Source: JBEBVQ01 sp964636205 (GTDB lineage: Bacteria > Bacteroidota > Bacteroidia > Chitinophagales > Chitinophagaceae). Taken from it: a DNA stretch of 64,000 bases. The stretch lies in contig CAZWPF010000001.1 of NCBI GenBank assembly GCA_964636205.1, positions 29,893-93,892 of the forward strand, written 5' to 3'. The number at the start of each line of letters is the position of its first letter. The stretch's first letter is position 1. Below the pieces are notes generated by a model. That model saw nothing but the letters and a program-made list of their open reading frames with translations. It did not search any database and was not told the DNA's origin. The position numbers and the translations under genes are program-made. Shown here one piece after another: positions 35,385 through 44,197 of this stretch.

Positions 35385-36482
35385 ATGAAACGGTTATTTT
35401 TACTCTTAATGGCATCGGGTATTGCTGTGAGCCATGCACAAACAGTGCGTCAGGAAAATCAGGCGATGGTTGGTAAAATCACTGCAACATGGTGTCCGCC
35501 TTGTGGAAGCTGGGGTTGGGCTTTAGCTGAAGAGATTATGGGCAGACTCGGCGAAGAGAATTCTTTTTATGTTGGTATTTTTAATAGTCCAAGAAACGAT
35601 TGGAGTAACGGAAAGTTTAGAAACAAAACCGCAATCGAATGGGCTAACCAATTTGTCATGAGCGGTTGGCCAAGCTTTTCTATCAATGGTGTAGATAAGA
35701 GTGCCAAGAATTCTTCTTCTCAAGGTGTGAACACCGCAGGTGTGAAGAATGATATTTATGCTGCTTTTGATGCTTTCAAAGCACAACCGGTTGTTGCCGG
35801 TACGGGTTATTGGTATCGTAAAACCGGTACTGAAATAACGGTTCAGATCAAAACCAAATTCTTCGAAGATGTTACGGGTGATTATTACGTAGCTGCATAT
35901 CTGGTTGAAGATGGTGCATTGAATCCACAAAATGCTAAAACAACAACTACTCAAACTATCGAACACCACAATGTATTGCGTGGTTCTATGGGTAGTCACA
36001 GTGGTACTCCAGTTTGGGGAACTAAAGTAGGTAGTGATACTATCAAAGCGGGTGATGAATTCGAAACCAGCTATACTGTTGATATTGGAGTAGAACCGGA
36101 ATGGGACGTTGCCAAAATGAAAGTGGTAACTGTTATCTGGAAGAAAAATGCCATGAACAAGTATGAATACGTAAATGGTAACGATAAAAACGAATTCCCT
36201 GCGTCTGTAGAAGATGTTACAAAAGGAATGAGCAGTTTGGCACTTTATCCTAATCCTGCTACTAACAACGCTATGTTGTCAGTTATGATGGATAAAGCTT
36301 CTGATGTTCAAATTCGGGTTACTGATGTTACCGGACGTGTTATCTATTCTGAAAACACTCGTTTCAATACCGGTATTAACGGATGGAATATCGAAACATC
36401 AGGATGGTCTGCAGGTACTTACCTGGTTAGTCTGACTACTCCTAAGGGTACACTGACTGAGCGTCTGGCTATCACTAAATAG
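35385..36482 (+). CDS. Secreted thioredoxin-like (Omp28-like) protein with T9SS sorting domain
   Basis: A 365-residue protein. A signal peptide (1-19, ending VSHAQ) is followed almost at once by ATWCPPCGSW with the redox pair C37-x-x-C40, as in thioredoxin-fold Omp28-type proteins. Beta-rich domains follow. The last ~75 residues (LALYPNPATNN ... ERLAITK) form a type A T9SS sorting domain. It is probably exported to the cell surface and may act on thiols or bind a ligand. Only these two cysteines are visible near the N-terminus. A strong terminator follows, so it is probably monocistronic. Confidence 0.82.
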   Translation: MKRLFLLLMASGIAVSHAQTVRQENQAMVGKITATWCPPCGSWGWALAEEIMGRLGEENSFYVGIFNSPRNDWSNGKFRNKTAIEWANQFVMSGWPSFSINGVDKSAKNSSSQGVNTAGVKNDIYAAFDAFKAQPVVAGTGYWYRKTGTEITVQIKTKFFEDVTGDYYVAAYLVEDGALNPQNAKTTTTQTIEHHNVLRGSMGSHSGTPVWGTKVGSDTIKAGDEFETSYTVDIGVEPEWDVAKMKVVTVIWKKNAMNKYEYVNGNDKNEFPASVEDVTKGMSSLALYPNPATNNAMLSVMMDKASDVQIRVTDVTGRVIYSENTRFNTGINGWNIETSGWSAGTYLVSLTTPKGTLTERLAITK

Positions 36483-36493
36483 TTGCCAAAAAG

Positions 36494-36507
36494 TAGTCGA
36501 TCGACTA
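36494..36507. repeat. 14-bp perfect palindrome
   Basis: TAGTCGATCGACTA is its own reverse complement, 12 bases after the stop codon of the T9SS-sorted gene. Possible protein-binding site or chance. Confidence 0.5.
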
Positions 36508-36522
36508 TTTCAAATATTATCC

Positions 36523-36560
36523 AATAACAAAAAGGGGCTTTTAGCCCCTTTTGTTATTTT
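36523..36560 (+). terminator. Strong intrinsic terminator
   Basis: Long inverted repeat AATAACAAAAAGGGGCT / AGCCCCTTTTGTTATT with a short loop, ending in TTTT. It is A/T-flanked on both sides and so could also stop minus-strand transcription of gyrB. Confidence 0.85.
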
Positions 36561-36695
36561 AGTATGTAGATTGTATAGTCCTTAAAAATGCGACGACCTA
36601 AATTGAAAGTCGTTTGGTATCGGAAAATCAGATAAAGAAATTGTTGCCAAGTCTAAACCGGGAATCGGCATAGATACCGGGCAGCCGATCTTATC

Positions 36696-38672
36696 TTATG
36701 CGTCAATTCTGGCGTATTTAGCATGAGTTTCAATAAACTCCCTTCTTGGAGGAACTTCATCTCCCATCAACATGGCAAATACTCTATCTGCTTCTGCAGC
36801 GCTATCAATAGTTACTTGTTTCAAAGTTCTGGTTGCAGGATTCATAGTGGTCTCCCACAATTGTTCTGCGTTCATTTCACCCAGACCTTTATAGCGTTGG
36901 ATATGTACTGAATCTTCCCTCCCGTTGGCGAATTTGTCTACTAAATTCTTTCTGTCTTCCTCAGTCCAGGCGTATTCCTGATCCTTACCTTTTTTTACCA
37001 AATAAAGAGGTGGCTGAGCCAGATATAAATAACCTTGTTCCACCAGCTCCTTCATATATCGGAAGAAGAAAGTCAGAATCAAGGTCGCGATGTGGGAACC
37101 ATCCACATCCGCATCCGTCATGATAACTATTTTGTGATAACGGAGTTTGCTTAGATTCAGTGCCTTAGGATCTTCGGCTGTGCCCACTGTGACACCCAAT
37201 GCCGTATACATATTCTTGATCTCTTCGTTTTCGTAAATCTTGTGTTCCTGTGCTTTTTCAACGTTCAGGATTTTACCCCGGAGCGGAAGGATTGCTTGGA
37301 AACTCCGATCCCGACCTTGCTTGGCCGTGCCACCTGCCGAATCGCCTTCCACGAGGAAAAGCTCACAGCGTTCCGGATCCCGATCAGAACAGTCGGCCAA
37401 TTTACCCGGCATACCGCCTCCGGTTAGTACACTTTTTCTTTGTACCAATTCTCTCGCCTTACGGGCTGCAGCGCGCGCCTGTGCCGCCAGAATCACCTTG
37501 TCGATGATCATCTTGGCATCTTTAGGGTGTTCTTCTAAATAAGCTTCCAAAACACGGCTTACGCAGATATCCACCACGCCCATTACCTCATTGTTCCCGA
37601 GTTTGGTTTTCGTTTGACCTTCAAATTGAGGTTCGGGAACTTTTACAGAGATAATTGCACTCAATCCTTCCCTAAAATCGTCCCCGGTAATTTCAACTTT
37701 GGCCTTTTCAAACAATTTGTTTTTGTCACCATAAGATTTGAAAACACGGGTGATCGCACGACGGAAGCCGGCAACGTGAGTACCACCTTCAATCGTGTTG
37801 ATATTGTTAACGTATGAGAAAATATGCTCGTTAAATGAGGTGTTGTAGTTTAAAGCAACATCAACTGCAACATTGGTCTCCTCATCATGAGATTCTACAT
37901 AGATAGGTTCGCTAAGTAAAGGATCCCGCTTGCCATTACGATCAAGCATTTGAACAAACTCAACAATCCCACCTTCACTATAAAATGTTTCTGAATGAGG
38001 AGCATCCGAGTCTTCACTCTCACGCTCATCTATCAGCGTAATAGAAATTCCTTTGTTCAAATATGCCAATTCACGCAGCCTGCCCGCGAGAATTTCACGA
38101 TTGTAAGTAGTTTCTTTAAAGATGGTATTATCCGGCTCAAAATATTGGCGAGTCCCGCGTTTGTCAGTAGTGCCAATTTCTCTTACCGGAGTTTGAGGAA
38201 TACCTTTAGAATATTCTTGTTCGAATATCTTTCCCTCACGGAATACCGTCGTGCGCATCAGACTACTTAACGCGTTCACACAACTCACACCCACACCGTG
38301 CAAACCACCGGAAACCTTATAAGAATCTTTATCAAACTTGCCACCGGCATGGAGGACAGTCATTACCACCTCCAATGCGGAGCGGCCTTCCTTAGGGTGA
38401 ATACCCGTAGGTATACCACGACCATTATCCTGTACGCTGATCGCATTGTTTTGATGAATGGTTACTTCAATATGCGAACAATGACCTGCAAGCGCTTCAT
38501 CAATAGAGTTATCTACTACCTCATAAACCAAATGGTGAAGCCCTTTAACGCCAATGTCTCCAATGTACATGGCGGGGCGCTTTCTTACAGCTTCAAGACC
38601 TTCTAATACCTGAATACTACCGGCATCATAACCATGCTGCGGCGATTGTAACACTTCGTTTTCTGTAGTCAT
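36696..38672 (-). CDS. gyrB: DNA gyrase subunit B
   Basis: A 658-residue type IIA topoisomerase ATPase subunit. It has the N-terminal ATP-binding GHKL motifs (VLEGLEAVRKRPAMYIGD, EVVDNSIDEALAG, DNGRGIP, GGLHGVGVSCVNAL), a TOPRIM domain (LFLVEGDSAGGTAKQGRDR, LRGKILNVEKA, DADVDGSHI) and a C-terminal segment ending ETHAKYARIDA. With GyrA it introduces negative supercoils. The GLHGVGVSCVNAL and FETHAKYA features fit GyrB better than ParE. GyrA is not in the window. A promoter 96-110 bases upstream is described separately. Confidence 0.93.
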   Translation of the reverse strand: MTTENEVLQSPQHGYDAGSIQVLEGLEAVRKRPAMYIGDIGVKGLHHLVYEVVDNSIDEALAGHCSHIEVTIHQNNAISVQDNGRGIPTGIHPKEGRSALEVVMTVLHAGGKFDKDSYKVSGGLHGVGVSCVNALSSLMRTTVFREGKIFEQEYSKGIPQTPVREIGTTDKRGTRQYFEPDNTIFKETTYNREILAGRLRELAYLNKGISITLIDERESEDSDAPHSETFYSEGGIVEFVQMLDRNGKRDPLLSEPIYVESHDEETNVAVDVALNYNTSFNEHIFSYVNNINTIEGGTHVAGFRRAITRVFKSYGDKNKLFEKAKVEITGDDFREGLSAIISVKVPEPQFEGQTKTKLGNNEVMGVVDICVSRVLEAYLEEHPKDAKMIIDKVILAAQARAAARKARELVQRKSVLTGGGMPGKLADCSDRDPERCELFLVEGDSAGGTAKQGRDRSFQAILPLRGKILNVEKAQEHKIYENEEIKNMYTALGVTVGTAEDPKALNLSKLRYHKIVIMTDADVDGSHIATLILTFFFRYMKELVEQGYLYLAQPPLYLVKKGKDQEYAWTEEDRKNLVDKFANGREDSVHIQRYKGLGEMNAEQLWETTMNPATRTLKQVTIDSAAEADRVFAMLMGDEVPPRREFIETHAKYARIDA

Positions 38673-38774
38673 AGAGAGATATAAAAAGACCGGTGATGAT
38701 CCGGAGGAGATACTCGTACTTCACCCAAAATCTGAGGTTTATATACAAGCATCGTCTAGTGAAATTTATACCTA

Positions 38775-38805
38775 CAAAGATACTGAATTATGCTCGTTTC
38801 AACAA
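38775..38805 (-). promoter_or_regulatory. Predicted promoter of gyrB
   Basis: Minus-strand TATCTTTG (38782 to 38775) fits TAnnTTTG, with a TTG at 38805-38803 placed 20 bases upstream, the expected -33 spacing. The predicted leader is about 95 bases. The remaining intergenic bases up to the thiamine riboswitch (38806-39074) are AT-rich and contain no gene. Confidence 0.55.
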
Positions 38806-39074
38806 GCTGAAAGCGCTTCCAAAAAACGGTTTATCCATATCTTTCACAGGGTTTTAGCGCTTTATTATATGACGCATAATAATTTTATTTTAATTTTTGA
38901 TAAATAGCAGATTATATTAGATTCTACATGATTGATTCGGATCCTAAGTATTTCATTTAATTAGAACTCCCGACCGGTGGGCGAAGCTCATTTTGATATG
39001 TAAAGAATCGAGGTTTTTTGGGTCAGAAATTGCGAGTTTACTGAGGTCAGAAACAAAGAATATTAAATTATCCT

Positions 39075-39082
39075 TACCTTTG
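39075..39082 (+). promoter_or_regulatory. -7 promoter box of the TPP-riboswitch transcript
   Basis: TACCTTTG, an exact TAnnTTTG match, ends 24-28 bases before the conserved riboswitch core, giving a short lead-in for the aptamer. Confidence 0.65.
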
Positions 39083-39106
39083 CAGCGCAAATCGAAAGGT
39101 TATCGA

Positions 39107-39184
39107 TTGCACGGGGTGCCTAAACAGTACGGGCTGAGATCATACCCGCTGAACCTGGACCGGGTAATGCCGGTTAGGGATTAG
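39107..39184 (+). ncRNA. TPP riboswitch (THI element)
   Basis: The core matches the THI-box in order: GGGGTGCC (39113-39120), GGCTGAGA (39132-39139), ACCCGC, GAACCTG and CGGGTAATGCCGG (about 39161-39173), ending TTAGGGA. These are the bases that bind the pyrimidine and pyrophosphate of thiamine pyrophosphate. It lies 140 bases before a TonB-dependent receptor gene, whose expression it should repress when TPP is plentiful. A near-palindromic hairpin at 39227-39246 (TACACA...TGTGTA) may be part of the switching platform; no T-run follows it, so translational control or antitermination remains open. Confidence 0.92.
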
Positions 39185-39323
39185 TATTCAGCTATCTTCT
39201 GTCGCCTCCATTGGAATAATTTATTGTACACAGGTGCACATGTGTATTGATTTCTTATGCTAATGGTTGGCTGGAAGCGTATGTATTGCATGGTACCCCG
39301 ATGTCATCTAAAAAAATAAGACC

Positions 39324-41537
39324 ATGCAAACTAAATCCATTCTTTTCTTGATGCCGCTGGGGGCTCTCCTTTCTCTGAGTGCAACAGCGCAAAATTCAGA
39401 CACAATTGGTATAGCCAAAGAGCGCTACGAACTTCAACCGGTAGAGGTGCGCGCGTTACGGGCCGGAAGCAAATCACCATTCGCCAAATCAGAAGTCGAT
39501 GGTAAGGAAATCGAAAGGCTTAATCAGGGACAGGATCTGCCCTATTTACTTCAATATACTCCATCTGCAGTTACTACCTCCGACGCCGGCGCCGGTATAG
39601 GTTATACCGGCCTCCGAATCAGAGGTACCGACGGGAGTCGTATCAATGTTACTCTTAACGGTATTCCCGTAAATGACGCTGAGTCTCAAGGTGTGTTTTT
39701 TGTCAATACGCCCGACTTGGCTTCTTCGACCGGATCTATTCAGGTGCAAAGAGGTGTAGGTACATCCACCAACGGAGTGGGGGCTTTTGGTGCCGCCATT
39801 AGCGTCAATAACCTTCAACAAATGGATAGGGCCGGAGCCGAGGCAAACCTAGGCATCGGTTCGTTCAATACGCAAAGGGTGACCGTGAAGGCTGGTACGG
39901 GTTTAATGAAAAACGGACTGCAGTTCGACGTGAGGATGTCTAAACTTAGCTCCGATGGATTTATCGAACGATCTGCAAGCGATCTGAAATCCCTACAGTT
40001 CCTGGCCGGATGGAAGGCAAGCGAAAAAACTACTTTCAGATTTATGTTGCTGACCGGTGCCGAAAAAACGGGACAGGCATGGAATGGAGTGCCGCAAGAT
40101 TCACTTGGCACCAATCGCAGGTTTAATGAGCTGGGTTTAAAATCGGATGGTACCTACTACGATAATCAAACAGATAATTATCAACAGGACTATTATCAAT
40201 TTTTTGCAGACCATAAATTCAACAAGAATATCACAGGGCATGTCGGGCTGTTCCTGACAAGAGGCAGGGGGTATTATCAGGAATATCGGATGGGTGAGTC
40301 CTTTTCCGATTACTATCTGCCCGATTTTACAACAGCTGCTGGTGATACAATAACCGAAACTGATTTGATTCGGCAACTCTGGCTGGATAACAAGTACTAT
40401 GGGTCTGTATTCTCTATTATGTATGAGAAGAACAAAACAGCGCTAACATTAGGTGGTAGCATAGCACGATACGAAGGTGCGCACTATGGTTTTGTAAAAT
40501 GGGCATCTCTCGGCGTGCCGGCAGATCATAAATGGTACGATCTGGGCGCTAATAAAAACGATGTAGCTATTTATGCCAAAGCCCAGCAGCAATTGGGAGA
40601 CAACTTAGTTTTATTCGGTGATCTGCAATATCGAATGGTAGATTATGATCTGGACGGCTTCAGGAAAAATCCCACGATTCACCAGCAAGCTATATACAAC
40701 TTTGTAAACCCAAAGGCAGGACTTAGTTATTTTATTCGTGATAATGCACTAAATAGACAGCGTGTATATGCTTCGTTTGCTGTAGCCAATAAAGAGCCGA
40801 ACCGGGACGATTTTGAGAGTGCCGCACAGCTACAACCGAAACCTGAGCAGTTGCTCGACTATGAGTTGGGTTACGAAATCGCAAAGCCTAAATGGAATAT
40901 GGCGGCGAATTTATACTACATGGACTATCACAATCAACTCATTCTCACCGGTCAGATCAACGATGTCGGAGCTTATACTCGAACCAATGTCGCTAATAGC
41001 TATAGGACGGGTGTGGAATTACAAGCGGGTTGGCAAATTAGTCCGTGGATCGGCCTGAAAGGGAATGCAACTTTATCCCAAAACAAGTTGCTTGATTTTG
41101 TAGAATATATGGATGACTATGACGAAGGAATTCAACAGGAGATTTATCATGGCAAAACCGATATCGCTTTTTCGCCAAATCTGGTGGGTACCGGTATCAT
41201 CAGTTTTACCCCTTTCAAAAATTTGTCGAAGGGACAGAGCTTTGGATTGGATCTGTTTGGGAAATTTGTGGGTAAGCAGTTTTTAGATAATAGTAGCAGC
41301 GGCGACAGGGTGCTCGACCCCTATGCGCTCTGCGATATCAGAATTCATTACGGAATCAAGGCTTTGCCTTTCCGGGAAGTATTGCTCACACTCGCAGTCA
41401 ATAATGTATTAAACAAGCAATACGAAAGCAATGGCTATACCTTCAGTTATATCTACGGAGGGGAACGCTCTACATACAACTATTATTTCCCACAAGCAGG
41501 AACAAACTGGCTGCTGGGTTTACAATTCAAATGGTAA
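39324..41537 (+). CDS. TonB-dependent outer-membrane receptor, probably for thiamine or a precursor
   Basis: A 737-residue protein. A signal peptide (1-22, ending SATAQ) is followed by a plug domain (VEVRALRAG ... GIGYTGLRIRGTDGSRINVTLNGIPVND ... SIQVQRGVGTSTNGVGAFG) and a beta-barrel ending in an aromatic residue (LGLQFKW). The TPP riboswitch in its leader makes thiamine or one of its moieties the likely ligand. This is known in Bacteroidota, where TPP riboswitches control TonB receptors beside PnuT-type transporters. No PnuT or kinase gene follows here. It is monocistronic and ends at a clear hairpin terminator. Confidence 0.9.
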   Translation: MQTKSILFLMPLGALLSLSATAQNSDTIGIAKERYELQPVEVRALRAGSKSPFAKSEVDGKEIERLNQGQDLPYLLQYTPSAVTTSDAGAGIGYTGLRIRGTDGSRINVTLNGIPVNDAESQGVFFVNTPDLASSTGSIQVQRGVGTSTNGVGAFGAAISVNNLQQMDRAGAEANLGIGSFNTQRVTVKAGTGLMKNGLQFDVRMSKLSSDGFIERSASDLKSLQFLAGWKASEKTTFRFMLLTGAEKTGQAWNGVPQDSLGTNRRFNELGLKSDGTYYDNQTDNYQQDYYQFFADHKFNKNITGHVGLFLTRGRGYYQEYRMGESFSDYYLPDFTTAAGDTITETDLIRQLWLDNKYYGSVFSIMYEKNKTALTLGGSIARYEGAHYGFVKWASLGVPADHKWYDLGANKNDVAIYAKAQQQLGDNLVLFGDLQYRMVDYDLDGFRKNPTIHQQAIYNFVNPKAGLSYFIRDNALNRQRVYASFAVANKEPNRDDFESAAQLQPKPEQLLDYELGYEIAKPKWNMAANLYYMDYHNQLILTGQINDVGAYTRTNVANSYRTGVELQAGWQISPWIGLKGNATLSQNKLLDFVEYMDDYDEGIQQEIYHGKTDIAFSPNLVGTGIISFTPFKNLSKGQSFGLDLFGKFVGKQFLDNSSSGDRVLDPYALCDIRIHYGIKALPFREVLLTLAVNNVLNKQYESNGYTFSYIYGGERSTYNYYFPQAGTNWLLGLQFKW

Positions 41538-41651
41538 TATGTCTTTTGGCGACGGGAAATTGCAGGGTTAATACGAATCTTAATTCCTCTCTTACTATGG
41601 AGTCAAAATGGTTAGCTAATCAGACAGCTTAGAACGGTAAGCAGAATAATG

Positions 41652-41684
41652 GAGCGGGGACATACCCGCTCTATTTCTTTTTAG
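41652..41684 (+). terminator. Intrinsic terminator of the TonB receptor gene
   Basis: GAGCGGG (41652-41658) pairs with CCCGCTC (41665-41671), followed by TATTTCTTTTT. The right arm touches the stop codon of the convergent DEAD-box gene. Confidence 0.7.
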
Positions 41685-42879
41685 CAGAACCTGATTTTTT
41701 AAAGGGCTTGCGGTGTCGCGAGCGCTCATTTCTCGGTTGATATTCCGGAGCCGGACCAAAGCCCGAAGGCAAAGGAAGTTTTTCAATTGTCCGATCAATC
41801 ATCTTTTCAATTCGTTGAAATCTGGATTGATCTTTCTGATTGATAAAGCTAAACGCAGTGCCGGTCCGTTCCGCTCTGGCAGTTCTGCCGATCCTATGCA
41901 CATAATCTTCAGGATCCGGTGGAATGTCATAGTTCAACACCATTTCGATATTCTCTACATCTATACCTCGCGACAAAACATCTGTACCCACCAGGATCGG
42001 CAATTTCCGACTTTTAAAAGACTGCATGATGGCTTCCCGTTGCTCTTGCTCCAAGTCAGAATGGAAACCCTTGGTTTGTATACCCGATTTAAGCAGCTGT
42101 GTTTCGAGGAGCTTCACTTTCACCTTGGTGGACGCAAAGATGATTGCAGATGAATAATTGCCTTCTTTGAGCAGATGCAATAAGAGCTCAGGCTTTTGTT
42201 CTTCATGAACTACAAATGCGAATTGCTGTACGCCGCTGGCAGGTTTTGATACTGCTATATTGATTTGCTCCGGTTGCCGCATCATTTTTTCGGTGAGCAT
42301 GCGGATTTTTGGAGGCATCGTTGCACTAAAGCATAAAGTTTGTCGGTCGACCGGCAAGGCTGAGACAATTCGCATGATATCATCGTAAAAACCCATGTCC
42401 ATCATCCGATCGGCTTCATCCAATACCAAATGGCGAATGGAGGAAAAGTCGATACCGCCCATTTGCATTTGAGCGATGAGCCTGCCAGGAGTGGCAATAA
42501 TAATATCAGCACCTCCCAGCAATGCTTTTTTCTGCTGTATCCAAGTGTCGCCGCTGCCTCCTCCGTAAACGGCAATGGAGCTGATGTTTACGAAATAACT
42601 GATCGCCTCAATCTGTTGGTCGATTTGGATCGCCAATTCGCGAGAGGGAACAACTATCAAAGTACTTGTTCCCGTTTGGTTACTTTCTAAAATTTTCTGC
42701 AACAAGGGCAATACAAATGCTGCCGTTTTTCCGGTGCCGGTCTGGGCGCAAGCAATCAGGTCACGACCTGAAAGTATAATTGGGATTGCTTTTTCCTGAA
42801 TGGGAGTAGGCGATCGGAACCCGATGGCGTCAATACCATCCAGTAGATCATCATCGAGTTCGAAGTCGTCAAATGTCAA
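41671..42879 (-). CDS. DEAD-box RNA helicase
   Basis: A 402-residue ATP-dependent RNA helicase. The Q motif region is FRSPTPIQEKAIP, with motif I AQTGTGKT, Ia VPSRELA, motif II VLDEADRMMDMG, motif III SAT, motif V TDVLSRGID and motif VI HRIGRTAR. The short basic C-terminal tail (RHRKPFKKSGSAKKK) is typical of Bacteroidota RhlE/DbpA-like proteins with ribosome or RNA-decay roles. The start is TTG at 42879; there is no in-frame ATG upstream before a stop, and the core sequence begins immediately. Convergent with the receptor gene. Confidence 0.92.
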   Translation of the reverse strand: MTFDDFELDDDLLDGIDAIGFRSPTPIQEKAIPIILSGRDLIACAQTGTGKTAAFVLPLLQKILESNQTGTSTLIVVPSRELAIQIDQQIEAISYFVNISSIAVYGGGSGDTWIQQKKALLGGADIIIATPGRLIAQMQMGGIDFSSIRHLVLDEADRMMDMGFYDDIMRIVSALPVDRQTLCFSATMPPKIRMLTEKMMRQPEQINIAVSKPASGVQQFAFVVHEEQKPELLLHLLKEGNYSSAIIFASTKVKVKLLETQLLKSGIQTKGFHSDLEQEQREAIMQSFKSRKLPILVGTDVLSRGIDVENIEMVLNYDIPPDPEDYVHRIGRTARAERTGTAFSFINQKDQSRFQRIEKMIDRTIEKLPLPSGFGPAPEYQPRNERSRHRKPFKKSGSAKKK

Positions 42880-42926
42880 ATTGAAGTTGGTTTTATTAAT
42901 ATTTAATTATTAAGCCCGTAAAGGAA

Positions 42927-44051
42927 TTAGTAGGTAATAACCTGTTGTTCGATCATTTCGGGCATTTCGCGAAACTCATACTGCTGGTTGCGCAATTGAG
43001 GTTCAAAGCCTGCTTCCCGGATAGCCTGTTGTATTCCATCAGCGGTAAATCGGTGAGGAGCACCCGCGGCACTCACTACATTTTCTTCGATCATAATAGA
43101 GCCAAAATCGTTGGCACCGGCATGAAGGCACAATTGAGCAACATCTTTTCCTACAGTCAGCCAGGATGCCTGGATATTTTTGATATTGGGCAGCATGATG
43201 CGACAAAGCGCGATCATCCGAATATATTCTTCAGGCGTTGTAAGGTTTTGCGTGCCGCGGATTCGACGGAGTAGGGTATCCACATCCTGGAATGTCCAAG
43301 GGATAAAAGCTACAAATCCTTTGCCGCCTTCGGGTTTCCTTGCTTGTACCTCTCTGATTTTTACAAGATGGTCGAATCGCTCTTCAATTGTCTCCACGTG
43401 TCCAAACATCATCGTTGCAGAGGTAGTGAGTCCGACCTGGTGCGCTACTTCCATAATATCGAGCCATTCTTTAGCGCTGCATTTTCCCTTTGATATCAAT
43501 CTTCTTACGCGGTCATTCAATATTTCTGCTCCCGGACCAGGCATACTGTCCATTCCCGCTTCTTTCAGTGCGATCAGGGCCTCTTTATGACTCACACCCG
43601 ATACTTTGCAGATATGAGCAATCTCGGGTGGACCTAAAGCATGTAATTTCAGATTCGGATATAATTCCTTGAGTTGACGAAACAGGTCGGTATAATAATC
43701 CAGACCTAATTCCGGGTGGTGGCCACCTTGTAGCAATAATTGCTCCCCACCATATCTGAAGGTTTCTTCGATTTTCTCTTTATAAGTTTCAATATCGGTG
43801 ATATATGCTTCAGGATGACCGGGAATGCGGTAAAAATTGCAAAACTTGCAATTCGCAACACAGACATTGGTAGTGTTCATATTGCGGTCGATGATCCAGG
43901 TAACCTTGCCATGGGGGACCTGGATTTTACGCAATTCGTTTGCTATATACATGAGCTCCGAAAGCGGGGCATTTTCAAATAAGTATACCCCTTCTTCCAC
44001 ACTCAGAAAATCAAAATCTAAAGCACGGCGGTATAGTTCCGATAATTGCAT
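42927..44051 (-). CDS. mqnC: Cyclic dehypoxanthinyl futalosine synthase (MqnC), radical SAM
   Basis: A 374-residue radical-SAM enzyme. The cluster motif is C64-x3-C68-x2-C71 (CVANCKFC), preceded by NMNTTN and followed by FYRIPGHPEAY. The motifs GEQLLLQGGHHPELGLDYYTDLF and PGPGAEIL are characteristic of MqnC. It cyclises dehypoxanthinyl futalosine in the futalosine route to menaquinone. The other mqn genes are not in this window. Promoter box TAATTTTG lies just upstream (44079-44072, minus strand). The DEAD-box gene follows after 47 bases and may be co-transcribed. Confidence 0.92.
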   Translation of the reverse strand: MQLSELYRRALDFDFLSVEEGVYLFENAPLSELMYIANELRKIQVPHGKVTWIIDRNMNTTNVCVANCKFCNFYRIPGHPEAYITDIETYKEKIEETFRYGGEQLLLQGGHHPELGLDYYTDLFRQLKELYPNLKLHALGPPEIAHICKVSGVSHKEALIALKEAGMDSMPGPGAEILNDRVRRLISKGKCSAKEWLDIMEVAHQVGLTTSATMMFGHVETIEERFDHLVKIREVQARKPEGGKGFVAFIPWTFQDVDTLLRRIRGTQNLTTPEEYIRMIALCRIMLPNIKNIQASWLTVGKDVAQLCLHAGANDFGSIMIEENVVSAAGAPHRFTADGIQQAIREAGFEPQLRNQQYEFREMPEMIEQQVITY

Positions 44052-44071
44052 GTTGTTGGATTAACAGACAA

Positions 44072-44079
44072 CAAAATTA
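44072..44079 (-). promoter_or_regulatory. -7 promoter box of mqnC
   Basis: Minus-strand TAATTTTG fits TAnnTTTG and lies 20 bases before the mqnC ATG at 44051. Confidence 0.5.
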
Positions 44080-44197
44080 CAATAAAAGCAGCGGGAATGG
44101 CGGATTAATAAGTTAAATCTTATATTGATGACGAGTAGGATATGCCTATAGTCTTATTTGATGAACTTTGGCGCCGCTAGGTTCTGCCTAGACGGAA

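Noticed and set aside
36494..36507. 14-bp palindrome as an operator
   Set aside because: It lies after a stop codon and just before a terminator, away from promoters; with no second copy it is likely chance or part of the 3' end.
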